A DNA stretch of 64,000 nt from Planomicrobium sp. CPCC 101110 (GTDB lineage Bacteria; Bacillota; Bacilli; Bacillales_A; Planococcaceae): assembly GCF_007859395.1 (NCBI RefSeq), contig NZ_VOHD01000006.1, forward strand, positions 496,001 to 560,000. The letters are read 5' to 3'. Below the pieces are notes generated by a model. The model was not told the origin of the DNA. It searched no databases and saw only the letters and a list, made by a program, of their open reading frames with translations. Shown one piece after another: positions 1-8,808 of the stretch. How positions within the stretch are numbered: position 1 is the stretch's first letter; every line of letters starts with the position of its first letter. The translations under genes and the position numbers were made by a program.

Positions 1-358
1 CTTCGGCCAGCGAGATGAAAATGGCCCCGAATCCAATACCGGCAGATAAAATGATGGGAATGGCAAGTTCTTCATAATGCTTGTACAAGCTTCTCAGCCG
101 TTCGATCAATACCGACCCTGCTACAGACGCTGCAATCCCCAAGAACAAAGGATTCAGCATGGCGAACGCCGCAACGCTTTGGCTCAAGTACAGGCTACCA
201 GCGATGCCGGCCAAAGTGACATGGCTTAAGGCGTCGGCGATGAGAGACAGCCGGCGCACCACTATAAAGACACCGAGGAGCGGTGCGATAACGCCGATGA
301 TCAGTCCGGCAGCAAATGCATTTTGCAGAAATTCATAGGAAAAAATAGCTTCAATCAT
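1..358 (-). CDS. znuB: Zinc ABC transporter permease (partial, N-terminal part)
   Basis: This is the first 119 codons of an ABC-3 family metal permease; the rest lies beyond the left edge. The start ATG is at 356-358 and overlaps the znuC stop by 8 nt (ATGATTGA), so the two are translationally coupled. The visible part is very hydrophobic, with segments around residues 13-35 and 50-90 and the family-typical VVRRLSLIADALSHVTLAG stretch. It would form the membrane channel for the znuC ATPase. By analogy with other Bacillales a zur repressor gene may follow outside the window. Zinc rather than manganese is inferred from the operator and synteny. Confidence 0.85.
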   Translation of the reverse strand, partial: MIEAIFSYEFLQNAFAAGLIIGVIAPLLGVFIVVRRLSLIADALSHVTLAGIAGSLYLSQSVAAFAMLNPLFLGIAASVAGSVLIERLRSLYKHYEELAIPIILSAGIGFGAIFISLAE

Positions 359-1124
359 AACTGTGGCTTCCTCCGATATGATGGATTTTCCGGACGGAAT
401 GCCCATACCAGGCTTCGCGCTGTTCATCGCTCATCGTATGAAGCTGGTCTTTGAAACCGTGGAAATGGATTGTCTGGTTTAAACAGGCAACATGTGTGAT
501 ACGGTCTGTCACAGTATCAACATCGTGTGTCACCAATATGAGTGTAATGTCTTTGTCGCGGTTCAAGGAAGCGAGCATATTGTAGAACGATTGGACATTC
601 CGGTGATCGATGCCGACTGTCGGCTCATCCAATATCAGCACTTTCGGTTTTGCGACAAGTGCACGCGCGATAAACACACGCTGCTGTTGTCCGCCGGAAA
701 GCTCGCTCATCCGGTTTTCCATAAACCCTTCCATGCCGACCGCTTCCAGCGCTTCTTTGACGTTCGCTTTTTCCGTTTTCGGAATTCGGCGGAACAGCCC
801 CGTTTTTTTCACCAGGCCGCCTGTTACCACTTCTGCCACAGTGGCGGGAAAACCGGAATTGAATGAATTGGACTTCTGGGATACGTAACCGATCCACTCC
901 CGGTTCCTGAAGTTTTTGGCATCCACTCCGAACAAGCGGATCGCCCCTTTCGTCGGTTTGATCAATCCCAGCATAATCTTTAGCAGGGTGGATTTGCCCG
1001 ATCCGTTAGGGCCGAGTATCGCAAGAAAGTCCCCTTCTTCCACTGCCAACGATATATCTTCTAAAGCTTTGGTTTGTTCATACTCGAAACTGATGTTGTC
1101 AATTTCAATCAATGGCGCAATCAT
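351..1124 (-). CDS. znuC: Zinc ABC transporter ATP-binding protein
   Basis: A 257-residue ABC ATPase that powers high-affinity metal import. Walker A is GPNGSGKST near residue 40, the signature LSGGQQQR near 145, Walker B VLILDEPTVGID near 165, and the switch histidine lies in LVTHD near 200. The ATG is preceded by a GAGGCGG ribosome site. It heads a znuC-znuB unit whose upstream region carries a Zur-like palindrome, so zinc repression is likely. The length is normal for the family. A manganese or iron ATPase of the same family cannot be excluded from sequence alone, but the operator favours zinc. Confidence 0.88.
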   Translation of the reverse strand: MIAPLIEIDNISFEYEQTKALEDISLAVEEGDFLAILGPNGSGKSTLLKIMLGLIKPTKGAIRLFGVDAKNFRNREWIGYVSQKSNSFNSGFPATVAEVVTGGLVKKTGLFRRIPKTEKANVKEALEAVGMEGFMENRMSELSGGQQQRVFIARALVAKPKVLILDEPTVGIDHRNVQSFYNMLASLNRDKDITLILVTHDVDTVTDRITHVACLNQTIHFHGFKDQLHTMSDEQREAWYGHSVRKIHHIGGSHSYD

Positions 1125-1144
1125 GGTGCCGCCTCTTTTCTAAT

Positions 1145-1159
1145 TAAGAATCATTACGA
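1145..1159 (-). promoter_or_regulatory. Zur-like operator upstream of znuC
   Basis: The 15-mer on the minus strand reads TCGTAATGATTCTTA. Its left half TCGTAAT and central N-ATT match the Zur box consensus TCGTAATNATTACGA; the right half is degenerate. It lies 20-35 bp upstream of the znuC start, where it would block transcription under zinc sufficiency. Fur and PerR boxes share the 7-1-7 design, but TCGTAAT is the Zur-specific half site. Confidence 0.6.
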
Positions 1160-1215
1160 TTTACATTAGAAAAGTATATGACAGCCAGAAGCCAATGTAA
1201 ATAGATTAGACTCAA

Positions 1216-1244
1216 AAAAACTCCTCTATTATAGAGGAGTTTTC
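1216..1244 (-). terminator. Intrinsic terminator of nfo
   Basis: Nine-base-pair stem ACTCCTCTA/TAGAGGAGT (1220-1228 and 1232-1240), followed on the minus strand by a run of T. The three-base loop 1229-1231 is exactly the nfo stop codon. Confidence 0.9.
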
Positions 1245-2122
1245 AATTCTTCAATTATGCCTGGAGTGAACACTCCGGATTTGAACATTTCAATTTCAAA
1301 GGCGTAAGGCGGCTTTTTGTTTTTCGCATCCAGACCTACATACGGCGTCTCCAAAATTTTTGGAACATGCATCAAATCCGGATGATGGACAATGCCATGC
1401 AATGCCTGAAAACCGATTTCGCCAAAGCCGATGTTTTCGTGCCGGTCTTTTCCGGCGCCTCGGACATTTTTGCTGTCGTTGATATGAAGGACTTGCAGCC
1501 GATCCACTCCGACAATTCGGTCAAATTCTTCAAGGACACTGTTGAAATCTTCTTTGACATCATAGCCGGCATCATGTGTATGGCAGGTGTCAAAGCAAAC
1601 GGACAATCGCTCATTATGCGTAACCCCATTGATGATCGCCGCGATTTCTTCGAAGTTGCGGCCGATTTCCGTGCCTTTTCCAGCCATTGTCTCTAGCGCA
1701 ATGTTGACGGGGTAGTCTTGTGTCAGCACTTCGTTCAAGCCTTCAATGATTTTGTTGATGCCGGCGTCAACGCCAGCCCCGACATGCGCTCCCGGATGCA
1801 GAACAATTTGTGTTGCTCCGAGCGCCGCTGTCCGTTCGATCTCTTTTTGAAGGAATTCGACAGCCAGTTCGAACGTTTCCGGTTTCACGGTATTGGCCAG
1901 ATTGATGATATAAGGGGCATGGACGACGATGTTTGATAAGTTGTTCGCGGCCATATGCGCCTTCCCCGCTTCGATGTTCAGTTCCTCGATCGGTTTGCGG
2001 CGCGTATTCTGCGGCGCCCCTGTATAAATCATGAACGTGGAAGAACCGTATGAAGCAGCTTCTTCACTGGCTGCAAGCAGCATTTTCTTCCCGCTCATAG
2101 AAACGTGCGATCCTAATAACAT
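1229..2122 (-). CDS. nfo: Endonuclease IV (AP endonuclease)
   Basis: A 297-residue AP endonuclease 2 family enzyme that cleaves 5' of abasic sites in base-excision repair. The metal-binding segments are visible in order: VVHAPY near residue 68, [10 protein letters not shown] near 108, [13 protein letters not shown] near 143, [13 protein letters not shown] near 180, LHINDSK near 215 and [12 protein letters not shown] near 228. These carry the His, Glu and Asp ligands of the tri-zinc centre. The gene follows cshB by 12 bp in the same direction, as in B. subtilis (yqfR-yqfS). The last codons are folded into the terminator. Confidence 0.97.
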   Translation of the reverse strand: MLLGSHVSMSGKKMLLAASEEAASYGSSTFMIYTGAPQNTRRKPIEELNIEAGKAHMAANNLSNIVVHAPYIINLANTVKPETFELAVEFLQKEIERTAALGATQIVLHPGAHVGAGVDAGINKIIEGLNEVLTQDYPVNIALETMAGKGTEIGRNFEEIAAIINGVTHNERLSVCFDTCHTHDAGYDVKEDFNSVLEEFDRIVGVDRLQVLHINDSKNVRGAGKDRHENIGFGEIGFQALHGIVHHPDLMHVPKILETPYVGLDAKNKKPPYAFEIEMFKSGVFTPGIIEELKTPL

Positions 2123-2134
2123 GAAAAAATCTCC

Positions 2135-3430
2135 TTACTTTTTGCGATTTTTGCGGCGTTCAACTTTCTTGATTTCGTCCATTTTCCACTTCATCTTCTT
2201 TTTATAACCCGGTTTTACCGCTTTTGGCTTATGGACCATCGATTTGGCTTTCGTGTCAGCCGCATCCGCTGTTCTCACCCGGTTTTTCCGGCTATGGCGC
2301 TCTTTCAAATCAACAAATTCGCCTTTTACAATGTCTTTCTGCTGGAATGGAATGCCCATTTTCTCAACTCGGACAATCGCATCTTCTTCTTCCGGCTTGA
2401 ACAACGTAATGGCAAGGCCTTTCATGCCGGCACGCGCTGTACGGCCAACCCGGTGAATGAAGAATTCCAGATCTTCCGGCAATTCATAGTTGATGACATG
2501 GCTGACGCCTTGAATATCGATGCCGCGGGCCGCTAAATCAGTCGCGACAATGTATTGGTACTCCAAATCGCGGATTTGCTTCATCATTTTCACGCGTTCA
2601 CGCGGCGCAAGATCGCCGTGGACGCGCCCTACACGGATGCCTTTTTTCGCTAGTTCATCAGCGACGTAATCGGCATTTGTACGGGTATTGACGAAAATGA
2701 TCGCCAAATACGGATTGATGATGTCCATCACTTCCGTCAGCCGTTCCACTTTCTTTTTGCTGCGGACCGGAACCAGATAAAAGTCCAATCCTTCAGCTGT
2801 CGGGCGTTTGTCCCCGATGTTGATGTGGACCGGCGACTCCATGTACTTTTTCAGAAACGGCTTCAATTTTTCAGGAATCGTTGCGGAAAACACATACATC
2901 TCCAGCTTTTCCTGCATTTTTCCGGCAACTTGGTCAATTTCTTCGATAAAGCCCATATCAAACGCCAAATCGGCTTCATCAACCACCAGGATTTTGGCTG
3001 TATGAACCAATAGCGCGTTCTCATTGACAAGATCTTTCAAGCGGCCAGGTGTACCGATGACGATTTGCGGCTGCGTTTTCAGCTTGTTGATGGAACGCTG
3101 TTTGTCCGTCCCGCCGATGAACGATTTCACTTCGATTCCGGACCCTTCCACCAACTTCAAGAGTTCGTTGTAAATCTGGGTGCCGAGCTCACGCGTCGGC
3201 GCAGCGATGACCGCTTGCACTTCCTGTTTTTCCGGATCGATGCGTTCGACGATCGGGATGATGAAACTATGCGTTTTTCCAGTCCCTGTATGGGATTGGC
3301 CGATTGCGCTGCTGCCTTTCAATATATGGGGCATCATTTCTTTTTGGATCGGTGTCGGCTCCTGGAAACCCAGTTTTGCCACCGCTTCCTGCAGAAACGG
3401 TTTGAATGGATAATCGTTGAATTTTGTCAT
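2135..3430 (-). CDS. cshB: DEAD-box RNA helicase CshB
   Basis: A 431-residue cold-shock type ATP-dependent RNA helicase. The motifs appear in order: Q motif (GFQEPTPIQ), motif I SHTGTGKT, Ia APTRELG, GTPGR, motif II DEAD, motif III SAT, motif IV IIFVNTR, motif V ATDLAARGIDIQG and motif VI HRVGRTARAG. A basic lysine-rich tail of about 60 residues suits RNA binding. The ATG at 3428-3430 is chosen over an upstream in-frame start because a GGAGGG ribosome site sits just before it and homologues begin near MTKFxxY. It is divergent from ispH. Confidence 0.95.
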   Translation of the reverse strand: MTKFNDYPFKPFLQEAVAKLGFQEPTPIQKEMMPHILKGSSAIGQSHTGTGKTHSFIIPIVERIDPEKQEVQAVIAAPTRELGTQIYNELLKLVEGSGIEVKSFIGGTDKQRSINKLKTQPQIVIGTPGRLKDLVNENALLVHTAKILVVDEADLAFDMGFIEEIDQVAGKMQEKLEMYVFSATIPEKLKPFLKKYMESPVHINIGDKRPTAEGLDFYLVPVRSKKKVERLTEVMDIINPYLAIIFVNTRTNADYVADELAKKGIRVGRVHGDLAPRERVKMMKQIRDLEYQYIVATDLAARGIDIQGVSHVINYELPEDLEFFIHRVGRTARAGMKGLAITLFKPEEEDAIVRVEKMGIPFQQKDIVKGEFVDLKERHSRKNRVRTADAADTKAKSMVHKPKAVKPGYKKKMKWKMDEIKKVERRKNRKK

Positions 3431-3460
3431 GGGATAAATCTCCCTCCTTAAGCTTTGTAC

Positions 3461-3466
3461 ATTATA
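3461..3466 (-). promoter_or_regulatory. -10 element of the cshB-nfo promoter
   Basis: A perfect TATAAT on the minus strand, 30 bp upstream of the cshB start. The -35 region is weak. Confidence 0.6.
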
Positions 3467-3498
3467 GCACGAATTAAACCCACTTTGCATTTCATCTT

Positions 3499-3527
3499 TT
3501 GTAATAGGCGACAGTCTCCGTTATAAT
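3499..3527 (+). promoter_or_regulatory. Sigma-A promoter of ispH
   Basis: TTGTAA (3499-3504), 17-bp spacer, TATAAT (3522-3527). The spacing is optimal and the promoter lies about 30 bp upstream of the ispH start, divergent from the cshB promoter. Confidence 0.75.
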
Positions 3528-3558
3528 GAGTGTATGATTGTTGAAAGGAGTGCGGTAC

Positions 3559-4539
3559 ATGAAAGTCAAAAAAATATCGCCAAGAGGTTATTGCTACGGA
3601 GTGGTCGATGCAATGGTCATTGCAAAAAATGCAGCAATGGATGAAACCTTGCCACGTCCTATTTATATATTGGGCATGATTGTCCACAACAAACACGTGA
3701 CAGACGCGTTCGAGGAAGACGGCATCATTACATTGGACGGCAAAAACCGTTTGGAGATTCTTGAAAAAGTCGAGACAGGAACGGTCATTTTCACCGCTCA
3801 TGGGGTTTCACCACAAGTCCGGGAACTCGCTAAACGAAAAGGCTTGGTGTCAATCGATGCAACCTGCCCGGACGTTACCGTCACCCACGACCTGATCCGC
3901 GAGAAAACAGCGGAAGGCTATCAAATCGTCTATATCGGCAAAAACGGCCATCCGGAACCTGAAGGGGCAATCGGCGTTGCGCCAGATATGGTTCATTTGG
4001 TAGAAACGGTCGAAGATGTCAACAACCTGGAGCTTGATGCCGGGAAAATCATTGTCACCAACCAGACGACCATGAGCCAATGGGATGTTGTCCATATGAT
4101 GGAGCGTCTCAAAGAGAAATTCCCGCATTCGGAAGTCCATAAAGAAATCTGCCTTGCAACCCAGGTGCGTCAGGAAGCTGTCGCTGAACAAGCTGTCGAC
4201 GCAGATTTGCTGATCGTCATCGGCGATCCGATGAGCAATAACTCCAACCGTTTGGCGCAAGTGTCCCAGGACATTGCCGGGACTCCTGCATACCGCATTT
4301 CCGACTTGTCCGAATTGAAGCTGGAATGGCTTGAAGGCATCGAAAATGTTGCAATCACTGCAGGTGCTTCCACGCCGACCCCGATTGTCAAAGAAGTGAT
4401 GACTTTCCTGGATAATTATGACCCGGCGGATCCTGCAACCCATGATCTGACCCGCAGCGTGCCGCTCAACAAAATCTTGCCGAAAATAAAGCATCCGAAA
4501 CCGTCCGAACGGATCGAACCGTATCCTGTAGGCGAATAA
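3559..4539 (+). CDS. ispH: 4-hydroxy-3-methylbut-2-enyl diphosphate reductase
   Basis: A 326-residue IspH/LytB iron-sulfur enzyme for the last step of the MEP isoprenoid pathway, giving IPP and DMAPP. The three cluster cysteines are in PRGYCYGVV near residue 11, DATCPDV near 104 and [13 protein letters not shown] near 200. The start is the ATG at 3559 behind AAAGGAG; a longer frame from 3538 has no better signal. In B. subtilis the equivalent (yqfP) runs with its neighbours, whereas here ispH is divergent from cshB with its own promoter and terminator. Confidence 0.97.
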   Translation: MKVKKISPRGYCYGVVDAMVIAKNAAMDETLPRPIYILGMIVHNKHVTDAFEEDGIITLDGKNRLEILEKVETGTVIFTAHGVSPQVRELAKRKGLVSIDATCPDVTVTHDLIREKTAEGYQIVYIGKNGHPEPEGAIGVAPDMVHLVETVEDVNNLELDAGKIIVTNQTTMSQWDVVHMMERLKEKFPHSEVHKEICLATQVRQEAVAEQAVDADLLIVIGDPMSNNSNRLAQVSQDIAGTPAYRISDLSELKLEWLEGIENVAITAGASTPTPIVKEVMTFLDNYDPADPATHDLTRSVPLNKILPKIKHPKPSERIEPYPVGE

Positions 4540-4543
4540 ATCC

Positions 4544-4577
4544 AAAACGCGATCCTGTAATGGGTTCGCGTTTTTTT
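4544..4577 (+). terminator. Intrinsic terminator of ispH
   Basis: Stem AAAACGCGA (4544-4552) with TCGCGTTTT (4566-4574), followed by a T run. Confidence 0.85.
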
Positions 4578-4603
4578 ATCTTGACAGCAAACGGGGTGAG
4601 AAG

Positions 4604-5131
4604 ATGAAAAAGATCGCAATAATCGGCTCCGGCGGATCGGGAAAGTCGACTTTTTCCCGCGCATTGGGCAAAAGGCTAGGCATCGGCGTCGATCATTTGG
4701 ATGCGCTCCTCTGGAAAGCAGGATGGGAGCCAACTTCCAGAACCGAACAATTGGAAATCCAGCAGCAGTTGACCCAGAAGGAATCATGGATAATCGACGG
4801 CAACTACAATGGCACGCTGGAACTGAGGCTGAGGGCTGCTGACACGATTGTTTTTCTGGATATGCCCAGGATACTATGTTTATACCGCGTACTAAAAAGA
4901 AGGTGGCATTATCGCCGAAAACCCAGGCCGGACATGGCTGCAGGCTGCGGCGAAAAAATTACTTTCGAGTTTTTGAAGTGGGTATGGCACTATCCAAACA
5001 CGAAGAGGCCTCATGTACTGGAAATGCTTGAAGGCTTGGCTGGCGAGAAAACCATTGTCGTCTTGGACAGCCCCAGAAAAGCAGAAACCTTTCTCGAAAA
5101 TCTTTCCACAGAACAACAAAAACACAGATGA
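4604..5131 (+). CDS. P-loop nucleoside kinase-like protein (FlaR / topology-modulation family)
   Basis: A 175-residue adenylate-kinase-like P-loop protein. Walker A is GSGGSGKST at residues 8-16, followed by a substrate-binding-like VDHLDALLW segment, IIDGNYNGT near residue 65 and a Walker B-like TIVFLDMPR near 83. A conserved arginine-rich lid (YRVLKRRWHYRRKPRPD) follows. Proteins of this type are often annotated as DNA topology modulation protein or FlaR, but the real substrate is unknown. It has its own GGGGTGAG ribosome site and sits between ispH and yqfO, where B. subtilis has the unrelated yqfQ. Its stop codon lies in the terminator stem. Confidence 0.75.
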   Translation: MKKIAIIGSGGSGKSTFSRALGKRLGIGVDHLDALLWKAGWEPTSRTEQLEIQQQLTQKESWIIDGNYNGTLELRLRAADTIVFLDMPRILCLYRVLKRRWHYRRKPRPDMAAGCGEKITFEFLKWVWHYPNTKRPHVLEMLEGLAGEKTIVVLDSPRKAETFLENLSTEQQKHR

Positions 5132-5150
5132 AGGGCTCATCTGTGTTTTT
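5118..5150. terminator. Bidirectional terminator between converging genes
   Basis: A 12-bp stem, AAACACAGATGA (5120-5131) with TCATCTGTGTTT (5137-5148). Flanking A and T tracts serve both strands: the kinase-like gene on plus and yqfO on minus. Confidence 0.85.
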
Positions 5151-6258
5151 ATCTGAATTGAAACGGCTCCGTATCCACTTCCGAAGCAATAAATTCGCAT
5201 TGCCAATTCGCCTTCTTCGCCATGTGGTTGACAACACCTTTGATCATCACTTTCTCGACATGGTGGCCGGGATCAACAACAGCAAGCCCCAATGCTTCGG
5301 CTTCTTGCGCAACATGGAAATACAGATCCCCGGTCACGTAAACGTCTGCGCCTGAACGTTTAGCGGCTTGGATATATTTGTTGCCGTCGCCTCCAAGCAC
5401 TGCCACTTTCTTTACTGGTTTGTCAAAGTCTCCGACAACGCGCGCGGCTGGAACATCGAGGCGGTCTTTTACCAGTTCAGTGAAAGCGCCCAAAGTCATG
5501 TCCGCTTCCAAGATGCCGACGCGCCCAAGCCCTAACGCCACTTCTTTGTTTTCCAATGTAAACACATCATATGCCACTTCCTCGTAAGGATGTGCTGCAA
5601 TCATCGCTTTTATAGCGCGGTCTTTCTCCGTTTTCCGGATCACCACTTCGATTTTTGATTCCGATGTCGTTTCCATTTTGCCAGGTTCACCGATATATGG
5701 ATCCGCTCCTGCTGTCGGGCGAAAACGCCCAGTGCCTGACAGCGTGTAGCTGCAATGTTCATAATCGCCGATGGCACCGGCACCGGCTTTTCCAAGCGCT
5801 TCGCGCACTTGCTCCTCGTGGCTTTCCGGAACAAATACCGCAATTTTCACAAGTTCCGCTTCATAGGTGGGAACCAGCACTTTTGTGTCCTTCAACCCAA
5901 GGGCTTCTGCCAACAAGTCGTTGACGCCCCCAGTCGCTATATCGAGGTTGGTGTGGGCCGCGTAAACTGCGATGTCGTGCTTGATCAACTTTTCCATCAA
6001 GCTCCCTTGCGGAAAGTCCGTCTGCAACGACTTCAACGGACGGTAAATCGGCGGATGGTGGGCTATTATCAGACTCGCCCCTTTGGCAATCGCTTCATCT
6101 GCAACCTTATCGTTCACATCAAGCGTCACCAAAACCCGTTCGACTTTTTTGTTCAATGTACCGACATGCAAACCGACGGGATCGCCTTCTACTGCCAGAT
6201 GTTTCGGAGACCATTTTTCGAACTCTTCAATGATTTGTTGGCCGTTAGGTACCTTCAC
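5149..6258 (-). CDS. yqfO: Nif3-like dinuclear metal-centre protein (YqfO)
   Basis: A 369-residue NIF3/DUF34 family protein, often called GTP cyclohydrolase I type 2-like, though its function is not settled. The metal-site histidines are in IIAHHPPIY near residue 65 and VVDPGHHVEKV near 333. The middle, roughly residues 130-230, corresponds to the PII/CutA-like insertion present in the long bacterial versions. The start is GTG behind a GAGGTG site and overlaps the trmK end by 14 nt, so the two are coupled as in B. subtilis yqfN-yqfO. Confidence 0.93.
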   Translation of the reverse strand: MKVPNGQQIIEEFEKWSPKHLAVEGDPVGLHVGTLNKKVERVLVTLDVNDKVADEAIAKGASLIIAHHPPIYRPLKSLQTDFPQGSLMEKLIKHDIAVYAAHTNLDIATGGVNDLLAEALGLKDTKVLVPTYEAELVKIAVFVPESHEEQVREALGKAGAGAIGDYEHCSYTLSGTGRFRPTAGADPYIGEPGKMETTSESKIEVVIRKTEKDRAIKAMIAAHPYEEVAYDVFTLENKEVALGLGRVGILEADMTLGAFTELVKDRLDVPAARVVGDFDKPVKKVAVLGGDGNKYIQAAKRSGADVYVTGDLYFHVAQEAEALGLAVVDPGHHVEKVMIKGVVNHMAKKANWQCEFIASEVDTEPFQFR

Positions 6259-6958
6259 CGTGCAACACCTCTTCTACAAGTTTGATTTTCTCCAACAACT
6301 CTTGTTTTTTCCCTATAATTTCCGCTGTTTCGACCGTAGATTCCATTGCCTGTACTATTCTCTTCCACTGTGCACATTCTCGATCCCATTTTTCCTGGAA
6401 AACCCCGGAAAATTGCTTTATCAGTTCCGGTCCCATGAGGAGCTCGGACGGAGAGAACCTTACCGGCTTTTCGGATGGCTCAAGAACAAGAATTTCGTAT
6501 ATTTTATCATTTTCTTTCAAGATTTCTTCTTCGGAAAGGGTCCAGCTGTTCGCTTCCGCCCATTCACGGATCGCTTTGGCATGGACATTCGGCTGCAAAA
6601 CCAATCGCTCGACACCTTTCAATCGTTCCGCTCCCGCTTCAAGAATCGAGCGGATTAGCGGCCCCCCTATGCCGGCAATCGTTACAGCAGTCACGCCATC
6701 TTCTGCATAAACTGCATCCAGTCCGCTTGCAAGCCGCACCTCGATCCGGTCTTCCAGCTGTTCTTGCCGGACTTGGCTGCGGGCGGATTCGTACGGCCCT
6801 TTGACAACTTCTCCTGCAACAGCACGCTGCGCTTTTTTGTTCAATACCAGATAACACGGCAAATAAGCATGGTCGCTGCCGATATCAGCTACGACCGAAC
6901 CTTCCGGCACATGGGCCGCTACGCGCATGAGCCGGGTTGATAATTGTTGTGCGTTCAT
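6245..6958 (-). CDS. trmK: tRNA (adenine-22 N1)-methyltransferase
   Basis: A 237-residue SAM-dependent methyltransferase of the TrmK (YqfN) family, which methylates A22 in the D-loop of tRNAs. The SAM motif is VADIGSDHAYLP near residue 22. The family segments ITIAGIGG near 87 and VLQPNVHAK near 112 follow, then a C-terminal coiled-coil-like helix rich in Glu and Lys. The ATG at 6956-6958 is chosen because AGGAGG lies 7 bp upstream; an upstream frame adds 13 unsupported residues. Confidence 0.94.
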   Translation of the reverse strand: MNAQQLSTRLMRVAAHVPEGSVVADIGSDHAYLPCYLVLNKKAQRAVAGEVVKGPYESARSQVRQEQLEDRIEVRLASGLDAVYAEDGVTAVTIAGIGGPLIRSILEAGAERLKGVERLVLQPNVHAKAIREWAEANSWTLSEEEILKENDKIYEILVLEPSEKPVRFSPSELLMGPELIKQFSGVFQEKWDRECAQWKRIVQAMESTVETAEIIGKKQELLEKIKLVEEVLHGEGT

Positions 6959-6980
6959 GTAAATCCTCCTAATCAACAGA

Positions 6981-7011
6981 AAACCCTTAGCTCTCAAAGA
7001 ACTAAGGGTTT
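6981..7011 (-). terminator. Hairpin between cccA and trmK (weak terminator or attenuator)
   Basis: Stem AAACCCTTAG/CTAAGGGTTT (6981-6990 and 7002-7011). On the minus strand only four T follow, so it may terminate the cccA transcript incompletely and let trmK-yqfO be partly co-transcribed. Confidence 0.6.
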
Positions 7012-7018
7012 TTTGATA

Positions 7019-7417
7019 CTATTCGAGTGACAAGACCCATTCAGCCATAGCTGGAATGTTTTCGCCTTCAATAAGTCCGCCAGGCATAGAGCCTTTACCT
7101 TCTGCAATAATCTGTTCAATTTCTTCTTGGCTCAATTGAGTGTCAACAAGTGACGGCCCAACTCCGCCTTCATAACTTGAACCGTGGCAAGAAACACAGC
7201 TTTGTTGTGCTTGAGCCTCAGGATCAAATTCAGTTGACTCAGGGCTTCCGCCGTCGCCTTCCGGAGCAGCTTCGCCGCCTTCTTCTCCTGCTGCTTGTTC
7301 TTCGCCGTGGCTCGCAATTTCTTCTTGGTTATTTACTCCTTCGATAGAAAGGAAGAAAATAAGTCCAATACCAAAAGCCATGATTAAGATATAAGGTACA
7401 ATTGCATTTTTTTGCAT
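7019..7417 (-). CDS. cccA: Membrane-anchored cytochrome c-550
   Basis: A 132-residue single-haem cytochrome c. Residues 7-25 are a hydrophobic anchor (VPYILIMAFGIGLIFFLSI), followed by a Glu/Gly-rich linker of about 50 residues. The haem-binding CVSCH lies near residue 74 and a likely Met ligand in GSMPGG near 110. It carries electrons on the outer face of the membrane in the respiratory chain. Position next to trmK matches B. subtilis. The acidic linker makes it slightly longer than the minimal family member. Confidence 0.93.
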   Translation of the reverse strand: MQKNAIVPYILIMAFGIGLIFFLSIEGVNNQEEIASHGEEQAAGEEGGEAAPEGDGGSPESTEFDPEAQAQQSCVSCHGSSYEGGVGPSLVDTQLSQEEIEQIIAEGKGSMPGGLIEGENIPAMAEWVLSLE

Positions 7418-7544
7418 CCGTTACCCTCCTTCTCTCTGTTCTGCATACTGATAGCATTTGTATCAATCATTATTGTACTGTATTATGGGCAAAACGAAAA
7501 GTATTAAAGGATAACTTTTGCTTGTTTGTGACAAAATCAGTAAT

Positions 7545-8684
7545 TTAACAGCCGATTTGCTTGGCGATGACCATTCGCTGAACTTCAGAGGTCCCTTCCC
7601 CGATTTCCAGCAGTTTAGCGTCCCGCATATAGCGCTCCACTTCGTATTCTTTCATATAGCCATAGCCTCCGTGAATCTGAATCGCTTCATCAGCCACTTC
7701 CATTGATATTTCAGAAGCATATAATTTTGCCATTGATGCTTCTTTTGTGAACGGACGGCCCTGATCTTTGAGCCAAGCCGCTTTATAGACCATATTCCGT
7801 GCCAGTTCGATTTTCATCGCCATGTCCGCCAGTTTGAATTGCGTGACTTGGAATTGGGAGAGTGTTTTGCCGAACTGTTTGCGTTCTTTGGAATAGCCAA
7901 GAGCCCGGTTGAACGCCGCTTGTGCGATTCCTACAGCCATTGCAGCGATGCCGATGCGCCCTCCATCCAATGTCACCATAAACTGTTTAAAGCCTTCTCC
8001 GCGCTTTCCAAGCAGGTTTTCTTTCGGAACGCGGACGTTTTCAAGGACAAGTTCCGTCGTATTGGATGAGTGAAGGCCCATTTTCTCGTAATTGTCGATT
8101 ATCGTAAAGCCTTCCGCATCCGTCGGCACAATAATGGCACTGATTTCTTTTTTGCCGCCTTCCATCCCTGTGATTGCGGTCAGCGCCAAGTGTTTCGCAT
8201 AGCTGGCATTCGTGATGTATACTTTTGATCCATTGATGACCCAGTCATCGCCGTCTTCCACTGCACGCGTTTCGGTTCCCCCTGCATCTGATCCGGCATT
8301 CGGTTCTGTCAGTCCAAAAGCACCGAAAGATTCGCCTGTACAGATCGGCGTCAAATATTTTTCTTTTTGGTCTTCCGTCCCATATAAATTCAATGGAGCG
8401 CCCCCGAGAGAAATATGCGCCGAATAAGTGATGCCTGTAGAAGCGCAGGCACGGCTCAATTCTTCAGTCACAATTGCAAAGCTGATTGTATCCGCTCCAG
8501 CACCGCCGTATTTTTCATCAAACGGCAAGCCCATCATCCCCATGCCGGACAGCTGTTTGAAGATTTCCTTTGGAAATGCTTTTGTCCGGTCCCGTTCAAT
8601 CGCACCGGGAGCTACAACTTTATCAGCAAATTCCTTGACCGTCTTTTTGATCATTTGTTGCTCTTGTGTCAAATCGAAGTCCAT
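7545..8684 (-). CDS. Acyl-CoA dehydrogenase
   Basis: A 379-residue flavoprotein of the acyl-CoA dehydrogenase family, for fatty-acid or branched-chain acyl-CoA oxidation. The N-terminal helical domain begins DLTQEQQMIKKTVKEF. The FAD/substrate signature GAFGLTEPNAGSDAGGT lies near residue 120, and the catalytic base is the Glu in LEIGEGTSEVQR near 365. The length is standard; chain-length specificity cannot be read. It lies between cccA and rpoD, which are adjacent in B. subtilis, so it is an insertion in this lineage. The ribosome site is AAAGGGGATG. Confidence 0.93.
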   Translation of the reverse strand: MDFDLTQEQQMIKKTVKEFADKVVAPGAIERDRTKAFPKEIFKQLSGMGMMGLPFDEKYGGAGADTISFAIVTEELSRACASTGITYSAHISLGGAPLNLYGTEDQKEKYLTPICTGESFGAFGLTEPNAGSDAGGTETRAVEDGDDWVINGSKVYITNASYAKHLALTAITGMEGGKKEISAIIVPTDAEGFTIIDNYEKMGLHSSNTTELVLENVRVPKENLLGKRGEGFKQFMVTLDGGRIGIAAMAVGIAQAAFNRALGYSKERKQFGKTLSQFQVTQFKLADMAMKIELARNMVYKAAWLKDQGRPFTKEASMAKLYASEISMEVADEAIQIHGGYGYMKEYEVERYMRDAKLLEIGEGTSEVQRMVIAKQIGC

Positions 8685-8808
8685 ATTCTTACATCCCCTT
8701 TGCTATGAATACGCTTACATGTTTTATTATATCGTTAAAATTCCCTTGAACTCAACCTATATCCAAAAGAATGAGGGTCTTTTCCTTTGAAGTTTCAAAA
8801 CAAAATAA

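Noticed and set aside
3850-4545. 231-residue minus-strand open frame
   Set aside because: It lies wholly antisense to ispH, whose family motifs are complete; no ribosome site or recognisable domain.
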